Positions 28,121-37,912 of a stretch of DNA of 64,000 nucleotides are shown one piece after another. The stretch covers positions 620,001 through 684,000 of the forward strand of contig JACJZB010000001.1 in NCBI GenBank assembly GCA_020635815.1, given 5' to 3'. The stretch comes from Flavobacteriales bacterium (GTDB taxonomy: Bacteria; Bacteroidota; Bacteroidia; Flavobacteriales_E; Vicingaceae). The position numbers and the translations under genes are program-made. Under the pieces are notes generated by a model. It was given only the letters and a program-made list of their open reading frames with translations, was not told the DNA's origin and did not search any database. Numbering within the stretch: the first letter of the stretch is position 1; each line of letters begins with the position of its first letter.

Positions 28121-29071
28121 TTACGCTTTACGAGCAATTGCTTTTTCAGCAGATTTTACTATACTCGCGGCGTTTAAACCGTATTTTTCCATTAATTGAC
28201 TTGGAGTACCACTTTCACCAAAACTGTCGTTAACTGCTACATATTCAATTGGCATTGGATTGTTTCTAGAAATTAACTGAGCAATACTATCACCCAATCC
28301 GCCATTCATCATGTGTTCTTCAGCAGTAACGATACATTTGGTTTTACTCGCTGAATCTAAGACTGCCTTTTCATCTAAAGGTTTAATGGTATGAATATTT
28401 ATTATTTCAGCACTAATTCCTTTGGCTTCCAATTCTTCACAAGCTAAAATAGCTTCCCATACTAAATGCCCAGTAGCAAAGATGCTGACATCAGTGCCTT
28501 CGTTTAAGGTAATTGCTTTACCAATCACAAATGGTTCATTCATGAAAACAGGAACTGCTGGTCGTCCAAATCTTAAATAAACAGGACCTTCGAGATCAGC
28601 GATTGCCTTAGTGGCTGCTTTCGTTTGGTTGTAGTCACAAGGATTGATAACTGTCATCCCTGGTAACATTTTCATTAAACCAATATCTTCCAATATTTGG
28701 TGTGTTGCTCCATCTTCACCTAAAGTTAAACCAGCATGAGAAGCACATATTTTTACATTTTTACCAGAATAGGCTACTGCTTGACGAATTTGATCATAAA
28801 CTCTACCAGTAGAGAAGTTGGCAAAAGTTCCTGTAAAAGGAATTTTACCACCAATAGTCATTCCAGCAGCAATGCCAATCATGTTGGCTTCTGCAATTCC
28901 TATTTGAAAAAATCGGTCAGGATTTTCATTTTCAAATTGATTCATTTTTAACGAACCAGTTAAATCGGCACAAAGTGCAACTACATTAGGATTTTCTCTT
29001 CCCAATTCAGTTAGTCCGTCTCCAAATCCTGAACGTGTGTCTTTTTTTTCGGTGTAAGTGTACTTTTTCAT
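28121..29071 (-). CDS. transketolase C-terminal subunit
   Basis: 316 residues covering the pyrimidine-binding and C-terminal domains of transketolase. Visible are GIAEANMIGIAAGMTIGGKIP (about 57-77), the catalytic-region HAGLTLGEDGATHQ (about 115-128) and the C-terminal transketolase_C domain. It acts with the N-terminal subunit encoded at 30519-31361 to transfer two-carbon units in the pentose phosphate pathway. The start codon is 1 nt after the stop of the VWA gene, so translation is coupled. Confidence 0.92.
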   Translation of the reverse strand: MKKYTYTEKKDTRSGFGDGLTELGRENPNVVALCADLTGSLKMNQFENENPDRFFQIGIAEANMIGIAAGMTIGGKIPFTGTFANFSTGRVYDQIRQAVAYSGKNVKICASHAGLTLGEDGATHQILEDIGLMKMLPGMTVINPCDYNQTKAATKAIADLEGPVYLRFGRPAVPVFMNEPFVIGKAITLNEGTDVSIFATGHLVWEAILACEELEAKGISAEIINIHTIKPLDEKAVLDSASKTKCIVTAEEHMMNGGLGDSIAQLISRNNPMPIEYVAVNDSFGESGTPSQLMEKYGLNAASIVKSAEKAIARKA

Positions 29072-29072
29072 G

Positions 29073-30482
29073 TTAAAATTTAATTTGAACAGATGTTCCT
29101 GATGATATAGTAAATGATTTTTCTTGTGTATAAATTACTTTATTGCTGTTTAAACCTCTGTTTACAACCCTGTATTTGCCTGGTTGTAAGATGATTGTTT
29201 CTCTTGTTGTATTTTTTCCGATGTTATAAATCCATTTTAATTGGTTGTTTTCTTCAACAAATATGGAAGTGATTCCTCTTGTGGGTAAAAATATAGTAGC
29301 AATACCAGGGTCAGGAATAAAAACTTTTGTAGTGTGACTTTGTGCAATGTTCACATTTTTAATGATAGTACGAGGGAGGGTTAGTATTTCTAAATCGTAA
29401 TTGCCAACAATGTATTTAGTGGTTTCATCAAAATTTTGAACATGAAAAACATTTAAATCACCTTGCTTTTTTATCAAACACTTTAAATCACTGTACTCGT
29501 TTAGCCCACTCATTTCCAATTTTAGCATTCCTTGAGGAGCATCTAAGGCAATAACATTGTGTTTTCCAGCAATAATTTTAATATTTTCCTTTTTTACTTC
29601 GGGTAATGTGTGTACTGTTAAATCATAATTTAATGCAGGGTTAATTGGAACTGTATCAGGTACTCCGTAATTGTTAAAGGTGTGAATAAAATTGTATTCA
29701 ATAGATTTTGAATGGCTGTCGTAAAAAGTCATGTTTACATCCGTTTCTGTTGGCTCTCCGTTTGCATCAATTAAATTTACCTGAACGGTAGTGTTGTTCA
29801 TTACTTGTGAAATCACAATTTGCAACACGTTTTTAAAAGATTCTTGGTCTTTGGCTTCGTAAAAATTACCTACACATTTAAAAGCATCGATAGTTTCTAA
29901 ATCTAAGCCCATTCCAATCACAAAAGGTTTTAGGGTTACTCCATTTTTTTGTAGTGCTAAAGCCACGGCACAAGGGTCACCTTCACATTCTTCAATACCA
30001 TCGGTAATTAAAATAATAATGTTTTTACAATCTTTACATGGAGGAAAATCGTTTTTTGTTTGTTCTAAAGAGTAGGCAATAGGTGTTGTTCCTTGTGGTC
30101 GAATATCCAATAACTTACTTTTAATTTTACTAAAACTATTACTCGAAAAAGGCACTTCTAGCTTGGTGTCTTCACAACTTCTATTTCCAGCAGCTACGGA
30201 GAATTGATGACCATACACTCGAAGAGCAACTTCTACATTTTCCATCAACTGCATACTGTCCATTAAATTACTCAATAAACGAGTGGCTACTTTCATCTTT
30301 TGTTCTTCTCCCCATCTTCCCAGCATACTTTGAGAGCCGTCTAGCACAAAAAGTATTCTTGTTTTCTGCTTGGTTTGAGCAAAAGAGGTTAGTGCTAATA
30401 GCAAGCTAAAAGCAATAAGGATAAATTTTATATGGTTTTTGTAAAAATTCAATTTAATAAACTTTCTTTTAATTATGATCAT
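29073..30482 (-). CDS. exported von Willebrand factor A domain protein
   Basis: 469 residues. The hydrophobic segment at 18-36 is a signal peptide ending near SFAQ. A TTG at residue 11 would give a more usual signal length. The VWA domain (about 42-230) has the metal-binding MIDAS motif DGSQS (48-52) and ILITDGIEECEGDPC. The remaining half is beta-rich and unrecognised, and may consist of repeated Ig-like or PEGA-like modules (NIAQSHTTKVFIPDPG and similar). It lies between the two transketolase halves, 36 nt after the first and 1 nt before the second. A role in metabolism is not implied; it is likely a periplasmic or surface binding protein. Confidence 0.8.
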   Translation of the reverse strand: MIIIKRKFIKLNFYKNHIKFILIAFSLLLALTSFAQTKQKTRILFVLDGSQSMLGRWGEEQKMKVATRLLSNLMDSMQLMENVEVALRVYGHQFSVAAGNRSCEDTKLEVPFSSNSFSKIKSKLLDIRPQGTTPIAYSLEQTKNDFPPCKDCKNIIILITDGIEECEGDPCAVALALQKNGVTLKPFVIGMGLDLETIDAFKCVGNFYEAKDQESFKNVLQIVISQVMNNTTVQVNLIDANGEPTETDVNMTFYDSHSKSIEYNFIHTFNNYGVPDTVPINPALNYDLTVHTLPEVKKENIKIIAGKHNVIALDAPQGMLKLEMSGLNEYSDLKCLIKKQGDLNVFHVQNFDETTKYIVGNYDLEILTLPRTIIKNVNIAQSHTTKVFIPDPGIATIFLPTRGITSIFVEENNQLKWIYNIGKNTTRETIILQPGKYRVVNRGLNSNKVIYTQEKSFTISSGTSVQIKF

Positions 30483-30518
30483 TAATAAATTAGACCATCT
30501 TCAAATTCTCAAATTAAC

Positions 30519-31361
30519 TTAGTAATCACCTAAAGTTTCTTCTAATTGGTTAAGTGCAGCAGCTAATTGCTCATCGTTTGGAGCAGAACCATGCCACTTA
30601 TGTGTACCCATCATATAGTCAATTCCTTGTCCCATTTCTGTTTTCATTATAATCATAACGGGTTTACCTTTGCCTAAGTGTGTTTTAGCTTCGTTTAAGG
30701 TGTCTAATAAGTTTTGCATGTTGTTTCCATTCATTTCCATAACATCCCATCCAAAAGCTTGCCATTTTGCTTTTATATCTCCTAAACCTAAAACTTCATC
30801 AAGGCTACCATCAATTTGTTTTTGATTGTAATCTATCGTTGCAATGTAGTTGTCAACTTTATTGTGAGCAGCATACATCGCAGCTTCCCAAATTTGACCT
30901 TCTTGTATTTCTCCATCACCATGTAATGAGAAAACAATGCCTTTATCGTTGTTTAATTTTTTTGTTAAAGCTGCACCAATTGCATTCGACATGCCTTGCC
31001 CTAAAGAACCACTAGCCATTCTAATACCTGGTAATCCTTCGTGGGTTGTTGGGTGTCCTTGCAGGCGAGAGTTTAATTTTCTAAAGGTTTTTAGTTCCTC
31101 AATAGGGAAATAACCCGAACGAGCTAAAACACTATAAAACACTGGTGAAATATGACCGTTTGATAAAAAGAACAAATCTTCGTTGGTGCCGTCCATATTA
31201 AAATTAGTATCGTGTTTCATTATATCGAAATATAAAGCAACTAAATAATCGGTACAACCTAGCGAGCCTCCCGGGTGTCCAGAGCTTACGGCGTGAACCA
31301 TTCTTACAATATCTCTACGTACTTGAGAAGCAATTTTTTCTAATTCAATAATAGATGGCAT
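30519..31361 (-). CDS. transketolase N-terminal subunit
   Basis: 280 residues forming the thiamine-diphosphate-binding domain. The TPP motif begins HGDGEIQEGQIWEAAMYAAH and ends DYNQKQ, as expected for GDG-X(~27)-N. The GHPGGSLGCTDYLVALYF and GRQGHP-like RLQGHPT segments bind cofactor and substrate. It is the first gene of a three-gene operon whose last gene encodes the other subunit. A good promoter precedes it. Confidence 0.92.
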   Translation of the reverse strand: MPSIIELEKIASQVRRDIVRMVHAVSSGHPGGSLGCTDYLVALYFDIMKHDTNFNMDGTNEDLFFLSNGHISPVFYSVLARSGYFPIEELKTFRKLNSRLQGHPTTHEGLPGIRMASGSLGQGMSNAIGAALTKKLNNDKGIVFSLHGDGEIQEGQIWEAAMYAAHNKVDNYIATIDYNQKQIDGSLDEVLGLGDIKAKWQAFGWDVMEMNGNNMQNLLDTLNEAKTHLGKGKPVMIIMKTEMGQGIDYMMGTHKWHGSAPNDEQLAAALNQLEETLGDY

Positions 31362-31394
31362 TTTATTTGCGTTTTTATGTTAAAAATTTGATGT

Positions 31395-31424
31395 CAAAAG
31401 TAGTTGAAATTGAATTGAAACCAA
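31395..31424 (-). promoter_or_regulatory. promoter TTG-N19-TACTTTTG for the transketolase operon
   Basis: On the minus strand TTG (31422-31424) is followed by 19 nt and TACTTTTG (31395-31402). This is a full match to the Bacteroidota housekeeping consensus TTG-N19-TAnnTTTG. The start codon lies 33 nt downstream. Confidence 0.7.
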
Positions 31425-31562
31425 GGGGCTTGTTGAAAACTTTAATAACTAATTTTTAACCATACAGATATAAATAATTGGTTGTTGATAATCCCTTTTA
31501 GAGGGGTGCAAATAGCTCTGTTTTAAAGGTAATTTTAAACCAAAATAAATATTAGTATCAGC

Positions 31563-34538
31563 ATGAGGAAAATAGGTGGAATTATATTGGTTATTGTTTT
31601 TTTTATCTCAAGTGCTTTTATCTCACCATTGTTAGATAAAGGGATAGAGAAAAAAGAAAATGATCCACCATTTTTTAAAACGCCTTCAACTTGGGCGGAT
31701 TCTGTTTTACAAACAATGACAATTGAAGAAAAAATTGCTCAATTGTTGATGGTTGCAGCGTATTCCAATAAAGATGAGAAACATGAATTAGAAATTGAAA
31801 AGTTAATTACTGAAAATAAGATTGGTGGGTTAATTTTTATGCAAGGCGGACCAGAACGACAAGCTCGACTTTACAACCGATACCAAAAGGCTTCAAAAAT
31901 ACCCTTAATGATCTCTATTGATGGAGAATGGGGCTTAGCTATGCGATTGGATAGTACGGTTAAATATCCTTATCAAATGACTTTAGGAGCAATACAGGAT
32001 GAAAAATTGATTTATGAAATGGGAGTGGATATTGGTGAGCAGTGTCAACGATTAGGCATACAAGTAAATTTTGCTCCAGTTGTAGATGTGAATGTAAATC
32101 CTAAAAATCCAATAATTAATGCTCGTTCGTTTGGAGAAAATAAATATAACGTAGCTCAAAAAGGTGTGGCTTATATGAAAGGAATGCAGTCGGTAAATGT
32201 GTTGGCTAATGCTAAACATTTTCCTGGGCATGGTGATACAGATATGGATTCTCATAAGTCTTTACCCATTATAAATCATGATGCTAATAGAATGGATTCA
32301 GTAGAACTTTATCCTTTTAAACAATTGATTGAAAATGAATTGGCAAGTATGATGGTGGCTCATTTATATATTCCGGCGTATGAAAACACAAAAAATATGG
32401 CAACTACTTTATCAAAAAAAGTAGTAACTAATTTATTACAAGATAGTTTAGGGTTTAAAGGATTAATCTTTACTGACGCACTAAATATGAAAGGTGTAAG
32501 TTCTTTTTACAAACCAGGAATAGTGGATGTGATGGCTTTATTGGCGGGTAATGATGTGTTGTTGTTTTCTGAAGATGTACCAACAGCAATTTTGGAAATA
32601 AAGAAAGCAATTGATGAAGGTCAAATTTCAGAAGAGGAGATTGAAAGAAGATGTTTAAAGATATTGGTTGCTAAAGAGTGGGCGGGTTTAAATACTGAAA
32701 ATCAAGTTGAATTAAAAAGTTTAACGGCTGATTTAAACAAGAAAGAGTATGAATTGTTGAATAAAAAACTATTCCAAAAAGCATTAACGGTGTTAAAAAA
32801 TGAAAATGATTTAATTCCTTTAAAACGATTAGATACGTTAAGCATTGCATCTATTGCTATTGGAGACGGAGATTTTGCAGATTTTCAGAGTTCTTTAGGA
32901 CTATACAGTACCGTTGCTAACTTTAATGCTAAAGATATAACTGATGACAACATTGTGAGCTGGGAAGAAACATTGAAAAATTACAATACTGTAATCGTTT
33001 CGTTTCATAATTCGGATAAAAAGCCTTGGAAGAAATATAGCATCTCAGATAATGCTAAAAAGTTAGTCGAAAAACTGAATGAAACTGTAGCGAATGTCGT
33101 TCTTGTGGATTTTATGAATCCTTACAGTTTGATTGGATTTGATGAAGCAGAGCAAGTAACTTCCTTAATTGCTGCATATCAGAATAATAGTTACACCAAC
33201 CACGCTGTAGCTGAATTAGTTTTCGGAGCTATTGGAGCAGATGGAAAATTGCCAGTAAGTGTTTCTAAACAATTTAAAGAAGGAACAGGAATTGAAATAA
33301 AACCTTTGGGTAGATTTAGTTATGTAGCTTCTGAAGAGGTAGGAATTCCTGAGAGTGATTTATATCGAATTGATAGCATTGCAACTAGTGGTGTAAAAGA
33401 AGGGGCTTATCCGGGTTGTCAGGTTTTTGTAGCTAAAGACGGGAAAGTAATTTATAATAAATCGTTTGGCTACCATACTTATGATAGTTTAATTGAAGTT
33501 AAGAATACTGATATTTATGATTTAGCATCGATTACAAAAGTGGCTTCAACCTTGCTAACGGTTATGCAGTTGCAAGATCAAGATAAGTTTAGTTTAGATT
33601 TAAATTTATGTGATTATTTAGGCGATTTAATTCCTGATACTTCTGATTATGGCAACTTAAATTTAAGAGAAATTTTAGCACATCAATCAGGTTTGCAAGC
33701 ATGGGTTCCGTTTTATTTAAAAACAATGAGAAATAAAGAGTTAGATCCAGTTATTTATAGTAGTGATTCATCTAATTTTTATCCATATAGAGTGGCTAAA
33801 AACATTTACATCAATCAACATTATCCTGATATTATTTACCAACGAATTTTAAAAGGACCATTAAAAAAGAAAGAGTATAAATACAGTGATTTGGGGTACT
33901 ATTTTCTATTAAAAATTGCAGAAAAACAGACTGGTAAAAAACTGAATGATTATGTAGGGAATATCTACAGTCAAATGGGAATGTCAACCACTGGGTACTT
34001 GCCAAGAAATCGTTTTTCATTAGATAGAATACCACCAACAGAAGATGATAAAATTTATAGAAAACAAATTATACATGGAGATGTTCATGATCCTGGGGCA
34101 GCTATGCTTGGTGGGGTTGGTGGACATGCAGGACTTTTTTCAAATGCCAATGATTTAGGAAAGTTAATGCAGATGTATTTAAATAAAGGAGAGTATGGAG
34201 GGGAACGCTACATTAAAGACACTACTTTAAATGAATTTATTAAATGCCAATATTGTGTAGATGGAAATAGAAGAGGAGCTGGATTTGATAAACCTATAAC
34301 TGATGGCGAAGGTGGTCCAACTTGTAATTGTGTATCTTATCTAAGTTTCGGACACTCAGGTTTTACAGGGACAATTGCTTGGGCAGACCCAGTTGAAAAC
34401 ATCGTGTATGTGTTTTTATCAAACAGAACATTTCCTGATGCTGAAAATAAGAAGCTGTTAAAAATGAACATTAGAACAGATATACAACAAGTGATTTATG
34501 ATGCCGTAAATAAGAATAAGGTAATAAGTGCTAATTAA
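31563..34538 (+). CDS. GH3 beta-N-acetylhexosaminidase fused to a serine beta-lactamase-fold domain
   Basis: 991 residues, exported. The GH3 domain (about 45-380) has the NagZ-type loop KHFPGHGDTDMDSH (218-231), which carries the catalytic His/Asp, and nucleophile Asp305 in FTDALNM. Residues about 400-580 form the GH3 C-terminal region. The beta-lactamase-like domain (about 600-980) has SITK (656-659, the SxxK nucleophile motif), YSD (774-776) in place of the usual YxN, and HSG (931-933). It probably acts in the periplasm on peptidoglycan: GlcNAc release plus hydrolysis of a peptide or ester (inference). Such fusions are known in Bacteroidota. Its 3' end overlaps the convergent gene by 4 nt. 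Confidence 0.88.
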   Translation: MRKIGGIILVIVFFISSAFISPLLDKGIEKKENDPPFFKTPSTWADSVLQTMTIEEKIAQLLMVAAYSNKDEKHELEIEKLITENKIGGLIFMQGGPERQARLYNRYQKASKIPLMISIDGEWGLAMRLDSTVKYPYQMTLGAIQDEKLIYEMGVDIGEQCQRLGIQVNFAPVVDVNVNPKNPIINARSFGENKYNVAQKGVAYMKGMQSVNVLANAKHFPGHGDTDMDSHKSLPIINHDANRMDSVELYPFKQLIENELASMMVAHLYIPAYENTKNMATTLSKKVVTNLLQDSLGFKGLIFTDALNMKGVSSFYKPGIVDVMALLAGNDVLLFSEDVPTAILEIKKAIDEGQISEEEIERRCLKILVAKEWAGLNTENQVELKSLTADLNKKEYELLNKKLFQKALTVLKNENDLIPLKRLDTLSIASIAIGDGDFADFQSSLGLYSTVANFNAKDITDDNIVSWEETLKNYNTVIVSFHNSDKKPWKKYSISDNAKKLVEKLNETVANVVLVDFMNPYSLIGFDEAEQVTSLIAAYQNNSYTNHAVAELVFGAIGADGKLPVSVSKQFKEGTGIEIKPLGRFSYVASEEVGIPESDLYRIDSIATSGVKEGAYPGCQVFVAKDGKVIYNKSFGYHTYDSLIEVKNTDIYDLASITKVASTLLTVMQLQDQDKFSLDLNLCDYLGDLIPDTSDYGNLNLREILAHQSGLQAWVPFYLKTMRNKELDPVIYSSDSSNFYPYRVAKNIYINQHYPDIIYQRILKGPLKKKEYKYSDLGYYFLLKIAEKQTGKKLNDYVGNIYSQMGMSTTGYLPRNRFSLDRIPPTEDDKIYRKQIIHGDVHDPGAAMLGGVGGHAGLFSNANDLGKLMQMYLNKGEYGGERYIKDTTLNEFIKCQYCVDGNRRGAGFDKPITDGEGGPTCNCVSYLSFGHSGFTGTIAWADPVENIVYVFLSNRTFPDAENKKLLKMNIRTDIQQVIYDAVNKNKVISAN

Positions 34539-34942
34539 CCAACATCAGATAAACTACTTTCGTTATCTACACCTTCAATTAGATTATTGATGTGTTTAAT
34601 AATATCTAAACTAAAGCTAGAGAAGAAGTGGTTTGCATGTTCTTCTTTTTGAAAATACAAGTTGTGTTCTGCATACTCAGGAGATAAGAAATAGATTTGC
34701 TCATCTTTAAAGTTCGTAATTAAACTTTCTATTAATTCTTTACACGAACTTTCTGTAAAATATAAATCAACCACAATAGCTGCTGGTTTTTTTACTTTTA
34801 GTTTTTTAACATCAAAGTCCTTAAAACTAATGTCGTAGCTTTCATAGTAAATATCAGTGTCAATATATTCAGAAAGATAACTGTTACCAGAATTACTAAT
34901 AAAGTAAATTGTGAAGGGAGGTTTTTTGCTGGAATTTATCAT
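34535..34942 (-). CDS. hypothetical protein, receiver-like fold possible
   Basis: 135 residues from the ATG at 34942. An in-frame extension upstream would overlap the start of the divergent DUF2235 gene and is rejected. Not recognised with confidence. The alternating pattern (FTIYFISNSGN, AAIVVDLYFTES with an Asp at a strand end, DEQIYFLSPEY) recalls a receiver or Rossmann-like alpha/beta fold. No partner kinase is adjacent. Confidence 0.55.
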   Translation of the reverse strand: MINSSKKPPFTIYFISNSGNSYLSEYIDTDIYYESYDISFKDFDVKKLKVKKPAAIVVDLYFTESSCKELIESLITNFKDEQIYFLSPEYAEHNLYFQKEEHANHFFSSFSLDIIKHINNLIEGVDNESSLSDVG

Positions 34943-35055
34943 GGCCGTCAGTTTAAAGAGTTTCTGTGTATATAAACGTATAAACTTGCTATTTGGATGT
35001 TTTGATATAACCTTTTTTTTATGCAATTTTATTAACGGTATAAAAATATAGCAAA

Positions 35056-36078
35056 ATGAAACGTATTGTAATTTGTTCGGATGGTACATGGAATAAACCA
35101 GAAGAAAACTTAAATGAAGATTTTCCAACCAATGTTTTAAAGTTTTCAAGAGCAGTAAAACCAATTGATGACAAAGGGATTGCACAAATAGTGTTTTACG
35201 ATTGGGGTATAGGTTCGTATCACAATAGTGTTGGAGGAGGTGCTTTTGGAGCAGGATTGGATAAGAACATTATGGACGCTTATCGCTTTATTGTGCATAA
35301 TTACAATGAGGGAGATGAAATATATTTGTTTGGCTTTAGTAGAGGAGCATACACGGTTAGGAGTTTGGCAGGTTTAATGAATAATTGTAGCGTGCTAAAA
35401 AAAGAACATGCTAACCGTATTAATGAGGCTTATGAGTTGTATAAAAATCCAAATGAAAAGCCAAGTGGAGATTTTTCGGTAAGCTATAGAAAGCTTTACT
35501 CGGTAACCGATAAAGTACCCATCCATTTTGTTGGAGTTTGGGATACAGTAGGCTCTATGGGCTTGCCTTCAAGTATTTTTGGGTTTATAAAGAAAAAACA
35601 TTTGTTTTATGATTCAAAAATAGGTTCTATCGTAAAAACTGCCCGACATGCTTTATCTATTGATGAATTACGAAAAGATTTTAAACCAACAATTTGGGAA
35701 CAAGATTCAGCAGGTAAGGTTGATTTAAAACAAGTCTGGTTTTCGGGGGTTCATTCTGATGTTGGGGGGAGTTATGGTCCCGATATAAATGGATTTACAT
35801 TAAGTGATATCCCTATGATTTGGATGAAAGAGCAAGCAGAAAAGCAAAAACTACAATTTCAACCTCATATTGATGCCGTAACGTTAAACCCATTTGCAGA
35901 GCAGAATGATGAATTTAAAAAACATTACAAATGGTTAGGTAAATATTCAAGAAAAATTTTACCAGAAACTCCTTTGCACATAAGTGTAAAACAACGGTAT
36001 GAAAATAATGAAAAAGAGATGCCTAGTAACTTAGCGAAATACGTTAAGGAGTATGGCTGGAATGTTTTTAAAGATTAA
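35056..36078 (+). CDS. DUF2235 alpha/beta hydrolase (Tle1-like)
   Basis: 340 residues, complete DUF2235 domain. RIVICSDGTWNKPEE opens the family signature. The nucleophile elbow is GFSRG (93-97, Ser95), the Asp lies in VWDTVGSMG, and a His in VHSDVGGSY. Tle1 phospholipase effectors of type VI secretion share this fold, but no secretion genes are nearby and no signal peptide is seen, so a housekeeping hydrolase is as likely. It ends directly against the convergent ABC permease gene (0-nt gap). Confidence 0.85.
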   Translation: MKRIVICSDGTWNKPEENLNEDFPTNVLKFSRAVKPIDDKGIAQIVFYDWGIGSYHNSVGGGAFGAGLDKNIMDAYRFIVHNYNEGDEIYLFGFSRGAYTVRSLAGLMNNCSVLKKEHANRINEAYELYKNPNEKPSGDFSVSYRKLYSVTDKVPIHFVGVWDTVGSMGLPSSIFGFIKKKHLFYDSKIGSIVKTARHALSIDELRKDFKPTIWEQDSAGKVDLKQVWFSGVHSDVGGSYGPDINGFTLSDIPMIWMKEQAEKQKLQFQPHIDAVTLNPFAEQNDEFKKHYKWLGKYSRKILPETPLHISVKQRYENNEKEMPSNLAKYVKEYGWNVFKD

Positions 36079-36858
36079 TTATTTGATGTCCTTTTTTGTA
36101 AGAATGAAATAAGAAATACCCCAAAATATGAGGATATAAACTACAGCTACTATTACGGTTGTAGCTAAAGAAATAGTTTCAGGAGCTGTTGGTCCCATTT
36201 GGTTTACCATTATCCCATTAGGAGTAGGGAAAGGTGTAAGGTTAGATATAATTTTCATTGGAAAGTATTGATCAATAGGAGAAGGCACAAAAGCTCTTAT
36301 AATGCTTTCAACCAATATCGAGCATAAAAATGTAATGATAGACATTGCAGAAGATCTTATAATAATGGCGATTATTAACCCAACGGTCATATAGCCTAAG
36401 GATTGAACAAAGTAGATGAGTAGATAGTTGATGTCTTTTAAAAATAAACCAGCATCGCTTCCAGATATAAATCCAAATAAAGCCCCTATTACAAATAGGT
36501 ATAATGTACAGAAAAACGCAAAAGAGGTCATTAAAAGTACCTTAGAAACGATAAAATCAGCTTTATTTTGACCATCAATTACATGTTGTCGAAAGGTTTT
36601 GAATGAAAACTCATTACAAACCAAAATAACCAATAACATCCCTATTAAAAGATTAAACCAACTGGCTATGTATGTTACATTATTCCATACATTAGGAAAG
36701 TTATACATTGTAGCAAAATCAATAGGAAAGCCTTCTATCTTTATTTGACCAGCACCATAAAAAACAATTGGAGTAAAAATGAAAAACAATCCAAAAATAA
36801 CCCAGAAAGTAGTGAAAGGGATAATTTTTTTGTATTCTATTTTTAGTAAATCCAACAT
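36079..36858 (-). CDS. ABC-2 type transporter permease
   Basis: 259 residues with six predicted membrane helices and the short N-terminal helix LDLLKIEYKKIIPFTTF typical of ABC-2 permeases. It begins at the base after the stop codon of the ATPase gene, so both form one exporter. The substrate is unknown; related pairs export peptides or antibiotics such as bacitracin. Confidence 0.85.
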   Translation of the reverse strand: MLDLLKIEYKKIIPFTTFWVIFGLFFIFTPIVFYGAGQIKIEGFPIDFATMYNFPNVWNNVTYIASWFNLLIGMLLVILVCNEFSFKTFRQHVIDGQNKADFIVSKVLLMTSFAFFCTLYLFVIGALFGFISGSDAGLFLKDINYLLIYFVQSLGYMTVGLIIAIIIRSSAMSIITFLCSILVESIIRAFVPSPIDQYFPMKIISNLTPFPTPNGIMVNQMGPTAPETISLATTVIVAVVYILIFWGISYFILTKKDIK

Positions 36859-37746
36859 CTATTTTATAAGTTCTAAAAAGTTTGATTCTAAATCAGATTT
36901 TTGAACACCTAATTCGGAAAGTATAATTCCTTTGTCAAACAAGCATTTATTTAAATATGCAGTATCTTTTCCTTCCATCAAGGTTAAATATACTTTGTTG
37001 CTAGTCGATGTTATGTTGTTAACACCTTCAATTTGTCTTAAGCAAGCTTTTAAGAGGTTTAAGTCATCAGCAACAACATAAACTTGTTCTTGTTTGTTTA
37101 ATACTTTATGTATAGAACCAGAAGTTAACAAGTTACCTTGTTTTAAAACAGCAACATGAGTACAAACTTTTTCTACCTCATCTAAAATATGGCTCGCCAT
37201 TATGATGGTTTTTCCTTGACTAGCTAAATCTTTTATAATTGTTCTGATTTCAGCAATTCCTTGAGGGTCTAATCCGTTTGTTGGTTCATCTAAAACTAAA
37301 ATTTCTAGATTACCAAGAAGGGCAGAGGCAATAGCTAATCGTTGCTTCATACCCAAGGAGAATGTTTTAAATTTAGAGTTTGCTCTACCAATTAAATTTA
37401 CAACTGTTAAAACTCTATCAACGTCACTCTCATCAACTTGTTTTATTTTACAAACAATAGATAAATTTTGACGAGCAGTTAAGTAAGGGTAGAAGTTAGG
37501 TGTTTCTAATAAGGCACCTATTTTTTTTCTTGTGAATTTAGTTGGAGACTTACCATTCCAGCTAAAAGTTCCACTATCTGCTTTTAAAACATCTAGAATT
37601 ATACCTAGGGTAGTTGTTTTTCCACTTCCGTTGGGCCCTAAAATACCAAAAACCTCTCCTAGATTAATTTGTAAACTAAGATTGTTTAAGGCTTTTACTT
37701 TGCCGTAACTTTTTGATAATCCGTTTATTTTGAGTACTGTATTCAA
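36859..37746 (-). CDS. ABC transporter ATP-binding protein
   Basis: 295 residues. The first ATPase motif is GPNGSGKTT (37-45). The signature is degenerate but recognisable as FSLGMKQRLAIA, and Walker B is LEILVLDEPTNGLD. The C-terminal about 80 residues form the accessory domain common to ABC-2 exporters. The start appears to be TTG at 37746. It is first in a two-gene operon with the permease. Confidence 0.9.
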   Translation of the reverse strand: MNTVLKINGLSKSYGKVKALNNLSLQINLGEVFGILGPNGSGKTTTLGIILDVLKADSGTFSWNGKSPTKFTRKKIGALLETPNFYPYLTARQNLSIVCKIKQVDESDVDRVLTVVNLIGRANSKFKTFSLGMKQRLAIASALLGNLEILVLDEPTNGLDPQGIAEIRTIIKDLASQGKTIIMASHILDEVEKVCTHVAVLKQGNLLTSGSIHKVLNKQEQVYVVADDLNLLKACLRQIEGVNNITSTSNKVYLTLMEGKDTAYLNKCLFDKGIILSELGVQKSDLESNFLELIK

Positions 37747-37912
37747 TTTTATAATATATACGCTACAAGATATAAAAAGGGTTATGATATTGCAAATTCA
37801 ATATTATATTTTATGAATTATTAACGTATATATTTTTAAGTGTTGTGTTCTTTATTTAAAGCAAAATATGAGTTTAAATCATTAACTTCGTCTACATAAT
37901 GTAAATTAGAGT

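Noticed and set aside
28121..31361. Transketolase as a split pseudogene
   Set aside because: Two-subunit transketolase is the usual form in this phylum and both frames are intact.
34943..35185. N-terminal extension of the 34535-34942 gene
   Set aside because: It would overlap the start of the divergent DUF2235 gene by 130 nt and has a low-complexity sequence; ATG at 34942 is better.
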